Below the pieces are notes generated by a model, which was not told the DNA's origin, searched no databases, and saw nothing but the letters and a program-made list of their open reading frames with translations. This document shows positions 50,372 to 58,293 of a DNA stretch of 64,000 nucleotides, piece after piece. Numbering within the stretch: position 1 is the first letter of the stretch; each line of letters begins with the position of its first letter. The DNA comes from Mogibacterium sp. (GTDB lineage: Bacteria > Bacillota > Clostridia > Peptostreptococcales > Anaerovoracaceae), in assembly GCA_017433975.1 (NCBI GenBank), contig JAFRGD010000014.1, positions 1 through 64,000 on the forward strand, in the 5' to 3' direction. The position numbers and the translations under genes were made by a program.

Positions 50372-51532
50372 TCACGGCAGGCGCGTCCGCACGACTTCGT
50401 AGAAGTACCACGCGCCGGTCTCCAGCACGTCGTCGTTGTAGTCAAACCGCGGGTTATGGCAGGTGTAGACCTCTGCATCGCCCGCACGGCCACCGCCGAG
50501 CAGAACGTAGCAACCCGGTACTTTGTTCAGAAACTGCGCGAAGTCTTCCGAAACCATGATCGGCTTTGCGTTCGTGTCGACGTTCCCGGCGCCCACGACC
50601 TTGCGCGCGGCCGCCGCAGCAACCTCGGCGCAGGCCGCGTCGTTCTCCAGCGGGATGAATTCGTGCGTGTACTGAAACTCGCACTCCGTCCCGAAGGCCG
50701 CGCAGATGCTCCGGCTGATCTCTTCCATCCGCCGTTCGATGATCTCCTGCGCCTCCGGCGAGGTGCTCCGCGTGTCTCCGAGCAGCGTCACCGTCGACGG
50801 GATGGAATTGTGGAAGCCGTCCGTGAGGAGCTCGGTCACGGACACCACCGCCGGGTCGACCGGGTTCTCGTTCCGCGACACGATGCTCTGCAGCGCGAGG
50901 ATGATGTGCGCCGCCGGAATCAGCGGATCGACCGCGCCGTGCGGCGAGGAGGCGTGACCGCCCTTCCCTTTGATCCTGATCTCGAAGTTGTCCTCGCTGG
51001 CCATGAAGCCGCCGGCCTTCACCTGAAACGTCCCCGCCGGCGCGAGCGGCCAGTTGTGGAGCCCGTACATTTCATCGACCGGGAACCGCTCGAAGAAGCC
51101 GTCCTCGATCATCGCCATGGCGCCTTTGCCAGGCTCCTCCGCCGGCTGGAAGATGAGGCGGACGGTCCCGTTGAAGTCTTTCTTCTTTGCGATGAGCTCC
51201 GCCGCGCCGAGCAGCGTGACCGTGTGGCCGTCGTGGCCGCAGCCGTGCATCCGGTTCGGAACCTTTGAGGTGTACGGATGCTCGCCCTGCTCCGTGTTGC
51301 AGAGACAGTCCATGTCCGCCCGGAGGCCGATCGTCCTGCCGCCGCTGCCGCAGGTCATCGTTCCGACGACGCCGGTCCTGCCGACGCCGGTGGCGACGTC
51401 AAAGCCGAACTCTTTCAGCCGTTCGGCGACGAATGCGGCCGTCTTCTCTTCCTCAAACGCGGCTTCCGGGTATTCGTGCAGATGATGCCTCCACGCGATC
51501 AACTTCTGTTCGAATGCTTCGTCGTGTATCAT
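50372..51532 (-). CDS. M20-family amidohydrolase
   Basis: This 386-aa zinc metallohydrolase is of the aminoacylase-1/hippurate hydrolase type. Metal ligands are seen in MHGCGHDGH, the catalytic Glu pair in QPAEEPGKG, LHNW, and a final CHNPRFD with His. The dimerisation domain starts around GGFMASEDNFEI. It would hydrolyse an N-acyl amino acid or small peptide. AAGGAG precedes the ATG at 51532. It is followed by dpaL 70 bases later, so it may release the diaminopropionate substrate; that link is inference. Confidence 0.9.
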   Translation of the reverse strand: MIHDEAFEQKLIAWRHHLHEYPEAAFEEEKTAAFVAERLKEFGFDVATGVGRTGVVGTMTCGSGGRTIGLRADMDCLCNTEQGEHPYTSKVPNRMHGCGHDGHTVTLLGAAELIAKKKDFNGTVRLIFQPAEEPGKGAMAMIEDGFFERFPVDEMYGLHNWPLAPAGTFQVKAGGFMASEDNFEIRIKGKGGHASSPHGAVDPLIPAAHIILALQSIVSRNENPVDPAVVSVTELLTDGFHNSIPSTVTLLGDTRSTSPEAQEIIERRMEEISRSICAAFGTECEFQYTHEFIPLENDAACAEVAAAAARKVVGAGNVDTNAKPIMVSEDFAQFLNKVPGCYVLLGGGRAGDAEVYTCHNPRFDYNDDVLETGAWYFYEVVRTRLP

Positions 51533-51606
51533 GGGAACGCTCCTTATTCTTTTCTTCTTTCGTCTCTATTTTACTAAAAATAGCCGAAAATGAAAATCTC
51601 CCGCAT

Positions 51607-51640
51607 AAAAAACCCGAACCCGTGCGCGCACAGGTCCGGG
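51607..51640 (-). terminator. Terminator of the XRE operon
   Basis: On the minus strand CCCGGACCTGTGCG pairs with CGCACGGGTTCGGG (mismatched middle) and runs into six T. Confidence 0.8.
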
Positions 51641-51680
51641 AAGGTGGTTGACAGCGTAGCGTCAATCACTCGCTTTTCAA

Positions 51681-52064
51681 TCACTCGCTTGTTTCGTTGT
51701 TCTGCACCAAAGAAATCCGCTCCACGGAAGCCAGGCGGAGCAGCTTCTCCTTGGTCCCCTTTGGCGATTCGATGCGCACGAGCATCCAGTCTTCGTCCGC
51801 GTCCAGGATCGTGATGCTGCCGTGTTTTGTGTTCCCGTACATCATGACGTCGACGTCTTCGTGGTCTTCTTTCAGATCGATCGTTACTTTGCTGCCGATA
51901 TAGGACTGTACTGCGCTGATCAGCGACGCGCGGGTTTCAAACGCCTCCGTTCCTCTGGTCTTGGCGAGCTGTTCCTCGAGCGCGTCGATACGGCGCTTTA
52001 GAGAAGCACTCTGGAGGTACGCGAGAAGACCAAAGATTCCGAAGATGAATCCGAGATATTCCAT
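51681..52064 (-). CDS. Small membrane-anchored partner of the XRE regulator, 127 aa
   Basis: Residues 3-19 are hydrophobic, followed by a coiled-coil-like helix (SLKRRIDALEEQLAKTR). The C-terminal 65 residues (GSKVTIDLKEDHEDVD, DEDWMLVRIE, RLASVERISLV) align with the C-terminal domain of the upstream XRE protein (GKRVKLAFFDGEADID, EGNWMKVEAE, PVSSVRSVEFV). The start at 52064 overlaps the stop of the XRE gene as TGATG, with AGGAGGA inside that gene. A membrane sensor or tether that pairs with the regulator through like domains is a reasonable inference. Confidence 0.8.
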   Translation of the reverse strand: MEYLGFIFGIFGLLAYLQSASLKRRIDALEEQLAKTRGTEAFETRASLISAVQSYIGSKVTIDLKEDHEDVDVMMYGNTKHGSITILDADEDWMLVRIESPKGTKEKLLRLASVERISLVQNNETSE

Positions 52065-52516
52065 CACGCGTCCTCCTTTACAAATTCGACCGACCGCACG
52101 GAGGAGACCGGAATCAGCTTTTCGACGCGGCCTTTCTTCTGCTCCGCCTCGACCTTCATCCAGTTCCCTTCAAAATCCACGACCGTGCAGACGCTGTCGT
52201 ACAGGTCGATGTCCGCCTCTCCGTCAAAGAACGCCAGCTTGACGCGCTTCCCCCTGGCCGACTGCAGGAGCCGGCTGACGCCTTTCACAGGGGCCGCCGC
52301 GGCGGTCTCGTCCGCAATCTCATCCTTCAACAGATAGTCACAGCTGACGCCGAGCACGGTCGCGATGTCCGCGATCTTATCGATGTCCGGCATGACGGTG
52401 CCGGCTTCCCAGCGGCTGACCGTCTGCCGCGTAACCGACAGCTTGTCAGCGAAGTCCGACTGCGTCATCCCGAGGCTTTTGCGCTTTCCGGCGATTTTAT
52501 TCCCGAGTTCGTTCAT
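52064..52516 (-). CDS. XRE-family transcriptional regulator
   Basis: Residues 3-62 form a helix-turn-helix of the XRE/Cro type (KRKSLGMTQSDFADKLSVTRQTVSRWEAGTVMPDIDKI). Residues 85-150 form a small beta-rich domain repeated in the next gene. It probably binds the dyads in the spacer upstream and represses itself and the divergent zinc-ribbon gene; this is inference from operator placement. The ATG at 52516 has AAGGAGACG upstream. Confidence 0.9.
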   Translation of the reverse strand: MNELGNKIAGKRKSLGMTQSDFADKLSVTRQTVSRWEAGTVMPDIDKIADIATVLGVSCDYLLKDEIADETAAAAPVKGVSRLLQSARGKRVKLAFFDGEADIDLYDSVCTVVDFEGNWMKVEAEQKKGRVEKLIPVSSVRSVEFVKEDA

Positions 52517-52549
52517 TCCGGTGCGTCTCCTTTCGGTTCTCTTGCCCCT

Positions 52550-52579
52550 ATTCTAACTGCAAGTCCCCACCCCGTTCAA
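52550..52579 (-). promoter_or_regulatory. Promoter of the XRE operon
   Basis: TTGAAC (52574-52579), 18 bases, TAGAAT (52550-52555) on the minus strand. Confidence 0.65.
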
Positions 52580-52580
52580 G

Positions 52581-52646
52581 ATGATATCATGTGCAAAATG
52601 TAACATATCGGTTTACATTATCCCCTTTTGGGGGAATGGACATTCC
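52581..52646. promoter_or_regulatory. Cluster of four palindromes, candidate operators
   Basis: ATGATATCAT (52581-52590) is a perfect palindrome next to the XRE -35. ATGTAA-N9-TTACAT spans 52598-52618. CCCC-TTTT-GGGG spans 52622-52633. GGAATG-GA-CATTCC spans 52633-52646 and overlaps the -35 of the divergent promoter. Confidence 0.6.
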
Positions 52647-52665
52647 GGCCCGATTATGCGATACT
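52637..52665 (+). promoter_or_regulatory. Promoter of the zinc-ribbon membrane gene
   Basis: TGGACA (52637-52642), 17 bases, GATACT (52660-52665). Confidence 0.55.
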
Positions 52666-52720
52666 ATAAAAAACAGGCTCCCGTCAAAAGGAACCTTGCT
52701 TGTTGAGAAAGGGGCGGACG

Positions 52721-53389
52721 ATGGCGCACTATGAATCGGTAAAGAGCTATTATTTCGGCAAGTCGGCGAAGGTCCCGTACCGGTATGTCTGCGGCAAATG
52801 CGGCAAGGAAGTCACCGGCAAGGCGGAGATCGCCACGGAGAACAAAGAGGTCAAGGTCAGTTCGCGGAACCCGAACAATCTGCAGGTCAAGCCGGAGGAC
52901 GCGGCGGCGGCCGACTGGAAGTCGCTCCTGGAGCTGGAAGCCCTGGTATCGCGGCGGAGAAGCGAGGTCGCCAGCGGCAACTACGACCTGCTGAACAAGT
53001 ACTGCAAATGCCCGTACTGCGGGGCGTATCAGAAGTGGTCTTTCCGCCCGGGCCGCGCCATCACGTTTTCGATCCTCACCCTCGGCGGCGTCGCGGTGGA
53101 CATCCTGAGTCTGATTCTCTACATCAAGCAGGTGCGGAGCGGAGAGACGGACAAGACGTTTCTGCTGATCTTCCTCTTCCTGTGGTTGTACATTCTGGCG
53201 TTTGGCGCCATCGCCGTCGGTGAGATCAAAGGCCTCCGCACCACCGGGAGCCAAGGCGCGCTGAAGCCGCAGGTCTTCTTTGACAAAATCGACTGCCCGT
53301 ATCTGGACGCCAACGGCAAGGCCCGGACCCGCGACACCGTCACTACGGTGGACCGGAGCGGCCACGTGACGGAAATTCAACGGAAATAG
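52721..53389 (+). CDS. Zinc-ribbon membrane protein, 222 aa
   Basis: The N-terminal part has two CxxC pairs, YVCGKCGKE and CKCPYCGAY, separated by about 60 residues, consistent with a zinc ribbon. Two hydrophobic helices follow at about 115-135 and 146-167. The C-terminal 50 residues are soluble. I do not recognise the family. AAAGGGGC precedes the ATG at 52721; the open frame begins 21 bases earlier without a site. The gene is divergent from the XRE regulator across a dyad-rich spacer, which makes it a likely regulated target. Confidence 0.75.
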   Translation: MAHYESVKSYYFGKSAKVPYRYVCGKCGKEVTGKAEIATENKEVKVSSRNPNNLQVKPEDAAAADWKSLLELEALVSRRRSEVASGNYDLLNKYCKCPYCGAYQKWSFRPGRAITFSILTLGGVAVDILSLILYIKQVRSGETDKTFLLIFLFLWLYILAFGAIAVGEIKGLRTTGSQGALKPQVFFDKIDCPYLDANGKARTRDTVTTVDRSGHVTEIQRK

Positions 53390-53393
53390 TTAA

Positions 53394-54965
53394 TTACATC
53401 AGCGGCGAGATCATCTTGGCCAGCCCGCCGAGCAGCTTGTACCCGATCTTCTCGTTCTTGATGCTCTCGGCGGTGACCGTTCTGCACTTCGAGAGGGTCT
53501 CCTGGAAGTCGCTTTCGATCTCCGTGATGCAGTCCACTTTATACAAATAAGTAGCGCACTCGAAGTGGTGGTAGAGGCTCCGGTAGTCGAGATTGATCGT
53601 CCCGACGACCGCCTTCCTGTCATCGCTGACGAAAACCTTGGCATGCACGAAGCCCGGTGTGTATTCGTAGATCTTCACACCCGCTTCGTGCAGTTTCTTG
53701 TAATGGGTCTTGGCGAGCGAGTACGCGACTTTCTTGTCCGGGATGCCCGGCAGGATCAGCTTGACGTCGACGCCCCGCTGCGCCGCGTAGCAGAGCGACG
53801 TCTCGAGTTCGCCGTCGAGGATCAGGTACGGCGTCATGATGTGCACGTAGTCCGTCGCGCGGTTCAGCATGTCCATGTAGACCGATTCGCCGGCCTTGTA
53901 CTCGTCCAGCGGGCTGTCGCAGTAAGGCATCACGTAGCCGCTCGCACCGTCCACGTCTTCCGCCGGCAGGGAGAGCCAGGTATCGTAGTCCGGCTTTTCG
54001 ACGCCGATGTTCCACATCTGCAGGAACATCAACGCAAAACTCCGGACCGCCGGCCCCTTGAGCATGACCGCGGTGTCCTTCCAGTGGCCGAAGCGCTCGA
54101 TGCGGTTGATGTATTCGTCCGCGAGGTTGACCCCGCCGTTAAACGCGACCTTGCCGTCGATGACGAGGATCTTGCGGTGGTCGCGGTAGTTGTAGTGCGA
54201 AGATACGACCGGCTTGATCGAAGAGAAGGCCTTCGCGTGGATGCCTTTGGCCTCGAGCAGCTTCCAGTAGTTGACCGGCAGCGTGGACATCTCGCACATT
54301 CCGTCGTACATCACGCGCACCTCGACGCCCTCCGCGGCCTTGCGGAGCAGGATGTCCAGGATGCGGCCCCACATGTAACCCTCTTCGACGATGAAATACT
54401 CCATGAAGATGTATTTTTCCGCCTTTTCCAGCTCCTCGAGCATCGCGGCGAATTTGTACTCGCCCAGCGGGAAGTACGTCACCTGCGTCTTGTCATAGAG
54501 CGGGAAGCACCCCGTCCGGTTCAGATATCTGCAGAGGTCGTCTGTCCCCGAGCCGTCGTGCTCCACGGCCCGAAGCACCTCCCGGTCCTTCGCAAGCGCG
54601 GTCCGGGTGCTGTCGATCTGACGCTTTACCATGTCGGTTTCCATCCGATGGCCGACGTTTGACTGTGTAAAAAGCAGGAACGCCGCACCGGCGACCAGCA
54701 GAATCGAGATGATCAGGATCCAGGTGAGCTTGGCGGACGTGTCCATGCTGCAGTTGAACAGGTAGATCACCATCACAAATACAAAGACGCCCTGAATCTC
54801 CAGCAGCGCCGGGAGCTTGTCCCGGAACCACAGATACGCCATGACAAGGAGCGCCAACTGCAGCAAAAGCAGCAGCAAAATGACGAAAAATCTGCTGAAA
54901 ATGAGCCTTAATATGCCTTTTTTCACTGGCTTCGCCAGGCTTGCGACTCTTTCTTCGTTTTCCAT
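53394..54965 (-). CDS. cls: Cardiolipin synthase
   Basis: This 523-aa phospholipase D-type enzyme condenses two phosphatidylglycerols to cardiolipin at the membrane. Three hydrophobic segments lie in the first 105 residues. The two catalytic HKD motifs are HRKILVIDGKVAFNGG and HAKVFVSDDRKAVVGT. Length and layout match Firmicute Cls. A weak AGGACGG site precedes the ATG at 54965. It converges tightly with the zinc-ribbon gene (four bases between stops). Confidence 0.93.
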   Translation of the reverse strand: MENEERVASLAKPVKKGILRLIFSRFFVILLLLLLQLALLVMAYLWFRDKLPALLEIQGVFVFVMVIYLFNCSMDTSAKLTWILIISILLVAGAAFLLFTQSNVGHRMETDMVKRQIDSTRTALAKDREVLRAVEHDGSGTDDLCRYLNRTGCFPLYDKTQVTYFPLGEYKFAAMLEELEKAEKYIFMEYFIVEEGYMWGRILDILLRKAAEGVEVRVMYDGMCEMSTLPVNYWKLLEAKGIHAKAFSSIKPVVSSHYNYRDHRKILVIDGKVAFNGGVNLADEYINRIERFGHWKDTAVMLKGPAVRSFALMFLQMWNIGVEKPDYDTWLSLPAEDVDGASGYVMPYCDSPLDEYKAGESVYMDMLNRATDYVHIMTPYLILDGELETSLCYAAQRGVDVKLILPGIPDKKVAYSLAKTHYKKLHEAGVKIYEYTPGFVHAKVFVSDDRKAVVGTINLDYRSLYHHFECATYLYKVDCITEIESDFQETLSKCRTVTAESIKNEKIGYKLLGGLAKMISPLM

Positions 54966-55056
54966 GATACCGTCCTAATCCGCTTCGCGTGTTATTTCAT
55001 TTTATCATATTTGCACCGGATTTTCATCGTTATTTCGCTTCGCCGGCGGTTTATAG

Positions 55057-55062
55057 TATAAT
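55057..55062 (+). promoter_or_regulatory. -10 element of the flavin reductase-like gene
   Basis: A perfect TATAAT lies 46 bases upstream of the start codon; the -35 is weak. Confidence 0.45.
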
Positions 55063-55108
55063 ATAACGCAGGACATCATTTGAAGACATCTTTCGAAGGA
55101 GAGCAGCC

Positions 55109-56053
55109 ATGAGTTCATTCAAGAATCTGAGAATTGTTGACAATTTCTACCAGACGTCGGCGTTTTTCCCGATGCCGACCGTCTGCATCAGCACGGTAAA
55201 CGACGACGGGAGCCTGAACATCGGCTCCTACTCGCTGTGCTTCCCGTACTACATCGCCGGCAAGGAGTACTACGCGATGCTTCTGGAGTGCCGGAACACG
55301 TCCAACACCTGCCACAACATCCTGCAGCGGGGCAAGTGCGCGATCAACTTCATCCCGGACGACCGCAAATACTTCAAGGAAGCGGTCCGGTTCGGCTTCC
55401 CGGGCCCGTCCGAGGAAAAGATGACCCAGAACCTCTTCACCATGGAGGACGGCCAGACCGACCCGCAGGACAAGGACCGGCCACAGGTCATCGCCGAGGC
55501 GTTCCAGGTCTTTGAGTGCACCTGGGACCGCGACCTCGAGGACGCCGGGCGGTTCCGCGCGGAGGACATCGACGACGGCCACGACGGCCCGTACAACAAC
55601 TTCAACGGGATCACCTCCAAATACGGGGCGCACTTCATCCTGAAAATCGACGATATCCTCATGAAAGAGACCTATTATGACGCGATCGTCGACGGTGTGA
55701 CAAAAAAGAACTTCCCGCCGATCCCGGTGGACTACGGCTACCGCGACTCCACCAACTTCTGGTACACCCCGTTCCCGAAGTGGCAGCGGCCGGTGTCCGA
55801 GCCGATCCCGGCGCCAAAGGAGATCGACATGGCCTCCATCCGCTACGCGGCCGACCGCTGCGACGACAAGATCCGCTTCACGGACGACGCCCTCAAGAAC
55901 TTCGTCAAGGTCCCGCGCCCGTTCCTCAAGACGGTTCTGAACGGTTGCGTCGCCTGGGCCCGCGAGAACGGCGTCGAGCTGATCACAGACGAGCACGTCA
56001 AGATCATCAACGACAAGCGCAACCAGGAGAAGGCCGCGCGCCGCCGGAAATGA
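55109..56053 (+). CDS. Flavin reductase-like protein with C-terminal PCP_red-like domain
   Basis: Residues 1-205 look like a flavin-reductase-like split beta-barrel (ISTVNDDGSLNIGSYS, LLECRNTSNTCHNI, FIPDD), which binds FMN. Residues 240-305 (ADRCDDKIRFTDDALKNFVKVP, ARENGVELITDEHVKIIND) resemble the small helical domain found at the C-terminus of light-independent protochlorophyllide reductase subunits, here without that enzyme. The tail is strongly basic (KAARRRK). CGAAGGAGAG precedes the ATG. Likely a cytoplasmic flavin-dependent oxidoreductase; substrate unknown. Confidence 0.78.
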   Translation: MSSFKNLRIVDNFYQTSAFFPMPTVCISTVNDDGSLNIGSYSLCFPYYIAGKEYYAMLLECRNTSNTCHNILQRGKCAINFIPDDRKYFKEAVRFGFPGPSEEKMTQNLFTMEDGQTDPQDKDRPQVIAEAFQVFECTWDRDLEDAGRFRAEDIDDGHDGPYNNFNGITSKYGAHFILKIDDILMKETYYDAIVDGVTKKNFPPIPVDYGYRDSTNFWYTPFPKWQRPVSEPIPAPKEIDMASIRYAADRCDDKIRFTDDALKNFVKVPRPFLKTVLNGCVAWARENGVELITDEHVKIINDKRNQEKAARRRK

Positions 56054-56124
56054 TCCACTTTTGCACGATGAAAAACAAGCCACTTTTCACGATGGAATAA
56101 CCATCCGCTTTTACGCGATGGAAA
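56054..56124. repeat. Imperfect 22-base repeats before the esterase-like gene
   Basis: CCACTTTTGCACGATG, CCACTTTTCACGATGG and CCGCTTTTACGCGATGG follow each other at intervals of about 23 to 29 bases between the flavin reductase stop and the lipoprotein gene. Confidence 0.6.
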
Positions 56125-56138
56125 ACGGAACGAAATCT

Positions 56139-57470
56139 ATGAAACACGTAACGAAACGACTAATTGCAATTATGCTGTTCCTGGTGCTGGTGACCGGCCT
56201 CTTTGCGGGATGCGCTCCAAAACAGGATTCTGGGGAGGACCAATCCCAGGAAACCGGGGAGAACGATACTTCAGAAGAATCGGAGGAACCTGACCGGATC
56301 GAGGGCTTCGAAGACTACATCACCGGCATCGGGGACCTGACCCTTCCGGAGGGGACGCGGATCGTCGCGCTGGGCGAAGCGACCCACGGGAACCGCGAGT
56401 TCCAGCAGTCCAAGCGCGAGGTCTTCGCGGTTCTAGTCGAAAAGTATGACATCCGTGCGCTCGTCATCGAAGGCGACTTCGGCGGCTGCAGCCTCATTAA
56501 CGACTACATCCAGGGCGGCGATGGTGACCCGCGCGAGCTGACCCCGTTCCTCGGGTACCAGCTTTACCGCACCGAGGACATGCTGGACCTGATCGAGTGG
56601 ATGCGCGAATACAACCGGTCCGCCGACGGGAGCGACCGGGTCCGCCTGTACGGGATGGACGTCCAGCGAAGCGACCTGAACGTCCGGTTCCTCAAGGAGT
56701 TTTACGAAAAAGTCGACAGCGACAAGGCCGAGGAGGTCTCGGAGACCCTGGACGAGCTGTTCGGGACGGAGCCCCACAGCTACAAGGCTGACCGGACCGA
56801 CGAGATCCTGGAGTACACCGATTTCCTCATGGCGGACATCGACGACCACGCCGACACGTATGCGGAGCGGACGGACGCGGACGAGGTCTTCCGGGCGCGG
56901 CTCGCCGCACAGTCGCTTTCCTACTTCATCAACCTCCTCGAAAAAGAGAATTACAGTAACAAGTACCGGGACGGCGCCATGAAAGCGATCGTGGACGAGG
57001 TCCTCGCGTACGAGGAGGCGGAGCACGGGAGCGAGCTGATGCTCGCCTGCCACAACGGCCACATGACCAAGAACCAGTCCAGCATGGCCACTTTCCTCGG
57101 GAAGGACCTCCACGACGAGCTCGGCGACAAGTATTTTGCGATCGGGACCGACTTTTACATCACCGACTGCAACCTGCCGGTGGACGACGGCCGGACCGTG
57201 GTGCGGTTCTGCTCCGACGACCCGCTCGCGTACAACATGCAGTTCACCGGCCTGGACAAGGGGCTACTCGACTTCTCCAAGGTCGACGCGGAGAGCGCGC
57301 TCTACCCTTACATCACCAAAGCGATCCCGACCGGCAGCCTCGGCGAGGGCTACACGCCGGGCATGGAGGACAACAAGCGGGCGTATCAGATGAACTTCGC
57401 CCCGGCGGACATGTACGACGCCATGATCCTCTACTACGAGACGACGCCGACGGAGGTCTGGGCCGACTAA
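56139..57470 (+). CDS. Erythromycin esterase-like lipoprotein
   Basis: This 443-aa protein starts with a type II signal peptide: basic KHVTKR, hydrophobic core and lipobox LFAGC with Cys25. An acidic Glu/Ser linker of about 30 residues follows. The enzyme domain carries the EreA-type motif ALGEATHGNREF, with later HNGHM supplying a further His. Family members hydrolyse esters such as macrolide lactones, but the extracytoplasmic, lipid-anchored form suggests a different substrate. The ATG at 56139 is chosen because it gives a proper signal peptide; the open frame extends upstream through the short repeats. Confidence in family is good, in resistance function low. Confidence 0.83.
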   Translation: MKHVTKRLIAIMLFLVLVTGLFAGCAPKQDSGEDQSQETGENDTSEESEEPDRIEGFEDYITGIGDLTLPEGTRIVALGEATHGNREFQQSKREVFAVLVEKYDIRALVIEGDFGGCSLINDYIQGGDGDPRELTPFLGYQLYRTEDMLDLIEWMREYNRSADGSDRVRLYGMDVQRSDLNVRFLKEFYEKVDSDKAEEVSETLDELFGTEPHSYKADRTDEILEYTDFLMADIDDHADTYAERTDADEVFRARLAAQSLSYFINLLEKENYSNKYRDGAMKAIVDEVLAYEEAEHGSELMLACHNGHMTKNQSSMATFLGKDLHDELGDKYFAIGTDFYITDCNLPVDDGRTVVRFCSDDPLAYNMQFTGLDKGLLDFSKVDAESALYPYITKAIPTGSLGEGYTPGMEDNKRAYQMNFAPADMYDAMILYYETTPTEVWAD

Positions 57471-57573
57471 GAGCGAACAAACTGCGCAGCCTGCGCGTGC
57501 GGTGAGCGCACCACAGAAAAAACAGATTGACCAGCGCGCCGTTCCGCTCCTTTTGCTGCGCCTTCGTTCAGTT

Positions 57574-57612
57574 TTGTATCGGTTTTAACGTTGTGGAGGT
57601 GGATTGATACAA
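57574..57612. repeat. 39-nt dyad element, unit 1
   Basis: TTGTATC at the left end and GATACAA at the right end form a perfect 7-bp inverted repeat around 25 bases. GATACAA is followed by CTATC. Confidence 0.75.
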
Positions 57613-57657
57613 CTATCGTTGCTTTTCAGACCAAAAGAACAGTATCCGTCCTTCCGT

Positions 57658-57696
57658 TTGTATCGTTTAAGTGCCCCCACAGAAAAATAGATACAA
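57658..57696. repeat. 39-nt dyad element, unit 2
   Basis: It has the same TTGTATC/GATACAA ends at the same 39-nt length, with TTGTATCGTTTAA on the left and GATACAAGTATC on the right; it starts 84 bases after unit 1. Confidence 0.75.
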
Positions 57697-57743
57697 GTAT
57701 CTCCGCCTCCCAGGGCTATATCGGTTGCGGTCTCCCTCTAAAG

Positions 57744-57782
57744 TTGTATCGCTTAATGCCTTTGATAGAACTTTCGATACAA
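57744..57782. repeat. 39-nt dyad element, unit 3
   Basis: TTGTATCGCTTAA on the left and GATACAAATATG on the right, again 39 nt; it starts 86 bases after unit 2. Confidence 0.75.
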
Positions 57783-57836
57783 ATATGAAAACGAGTCGCT
57801 AGCGTCAGTCACAAACTCTTTTGTCCTGTATCCCTG

Positions 57837-57892
57837 AAAAATGCAAACACCGGAAGACCGGACTCATTGGTCCTGCCTTCCGGCATTTTTTG
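57837..57892. terminator. Bidirectional terminator
   Basis: CCGGAAG (57850-57856) pairs with CTTCCGG (57877-57883), with ACCGGAC/GGTCC pairing inside. GCATTTTTT follows on the plus strand and AAAAATGC flanks the left side, giving T-runs in both directions. Confidence 0.8.
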
Positions 57893-57960
57893 TCGTTTTC
57901 AGTTGTTTTTGTTGTTTTCAGGTGTTTTCGGTTTTATTGGTCTTATTGGGTTCCTCTATC
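57893..57960. repeat. T-rich low-complexity spacer
   Basis: The words GTTTTCAGTTG, GTTTTCAGGTG and TTTTATTGGTCTTATTGG repeat in tandem downstream of the bidirectional terminator. Confidence 0.5.
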
Positions 57961-57998
57961 CCCTGCCAGTCCGTTTCCTGTTTCTCTGGGGCGTTCTC

Positions 57999-58223
57999 TT
58001 ACTTCATCAGCGCCTTTTTGATCGGCTTCCACCAGAGGACGCCGAGCGTCAGGCACTTCAGGAGCGCTTCGTTCTTTGGAATGCTCGCCTTTTCCGCGAC
58101 GTGGCGGCCCTCGAGGAACCACTCACCTACGTGCAGCGCCTCTGTGACAACGAGAACGCCGATGATCCATTTCACTGCTTTCTTCATGGCTTTTTTTCTT
58201 CTCCTCTTTGCTGCTCTTTTCAT
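57999..58223 (-). CDS. Small basic membrane-associated protein, 74 aa
   Basis: The N-terminus is very basic (MKRAAKRRRKKAMKKAVKW), followed by the hydrophobic WIIGVLVVTEAL and a soluble part ending in WWKPIKKALMK. AAAGGAGGAG lies ideally before the ATG at 58223. I do not recognise it. It stands downstream of the tandem TIR genes on the same strand, separated by 70 bases, so co-transcription with them is possible. Confidence 0.7.
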   Translation of the reverse strand: MKRAAKRRRKKAMKKAVKWIIGVLVVTEALHVGEWFLEGRHVAEKASIPKNEALLKCLTLGVLWWKPIKKALMK

Positions 58224-58293
58224 CTTCTCCTCCTTTTTGTGATGCAGAATATGTATTTCGTGAATATCGTTGACTGATTAGTTCAATGATACG

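Larger units (their letters stand above)
57613..57836. other. Gene-free stretch holding the dyad array
   Basis: No credible gene is present between the esterase-like gene and the small basic protein gene. Apart from the three dyad units and the terminator no feature was recognised. Confidence 0.5.

Noticed and set aside
56139..57470. Macrolide resistance gene
   Set aside because: The EreA-type motif is present, but the protein is a lipid-anchored, divergent member, so a resistance role is not supported.
57574..57782. Possible short CRISPR array of three 39-nt repeats
   Set aside because: Only the 7-bp ends and a few adjacent bases are shared; the middle 25 bases differ, and there are no cas genes.
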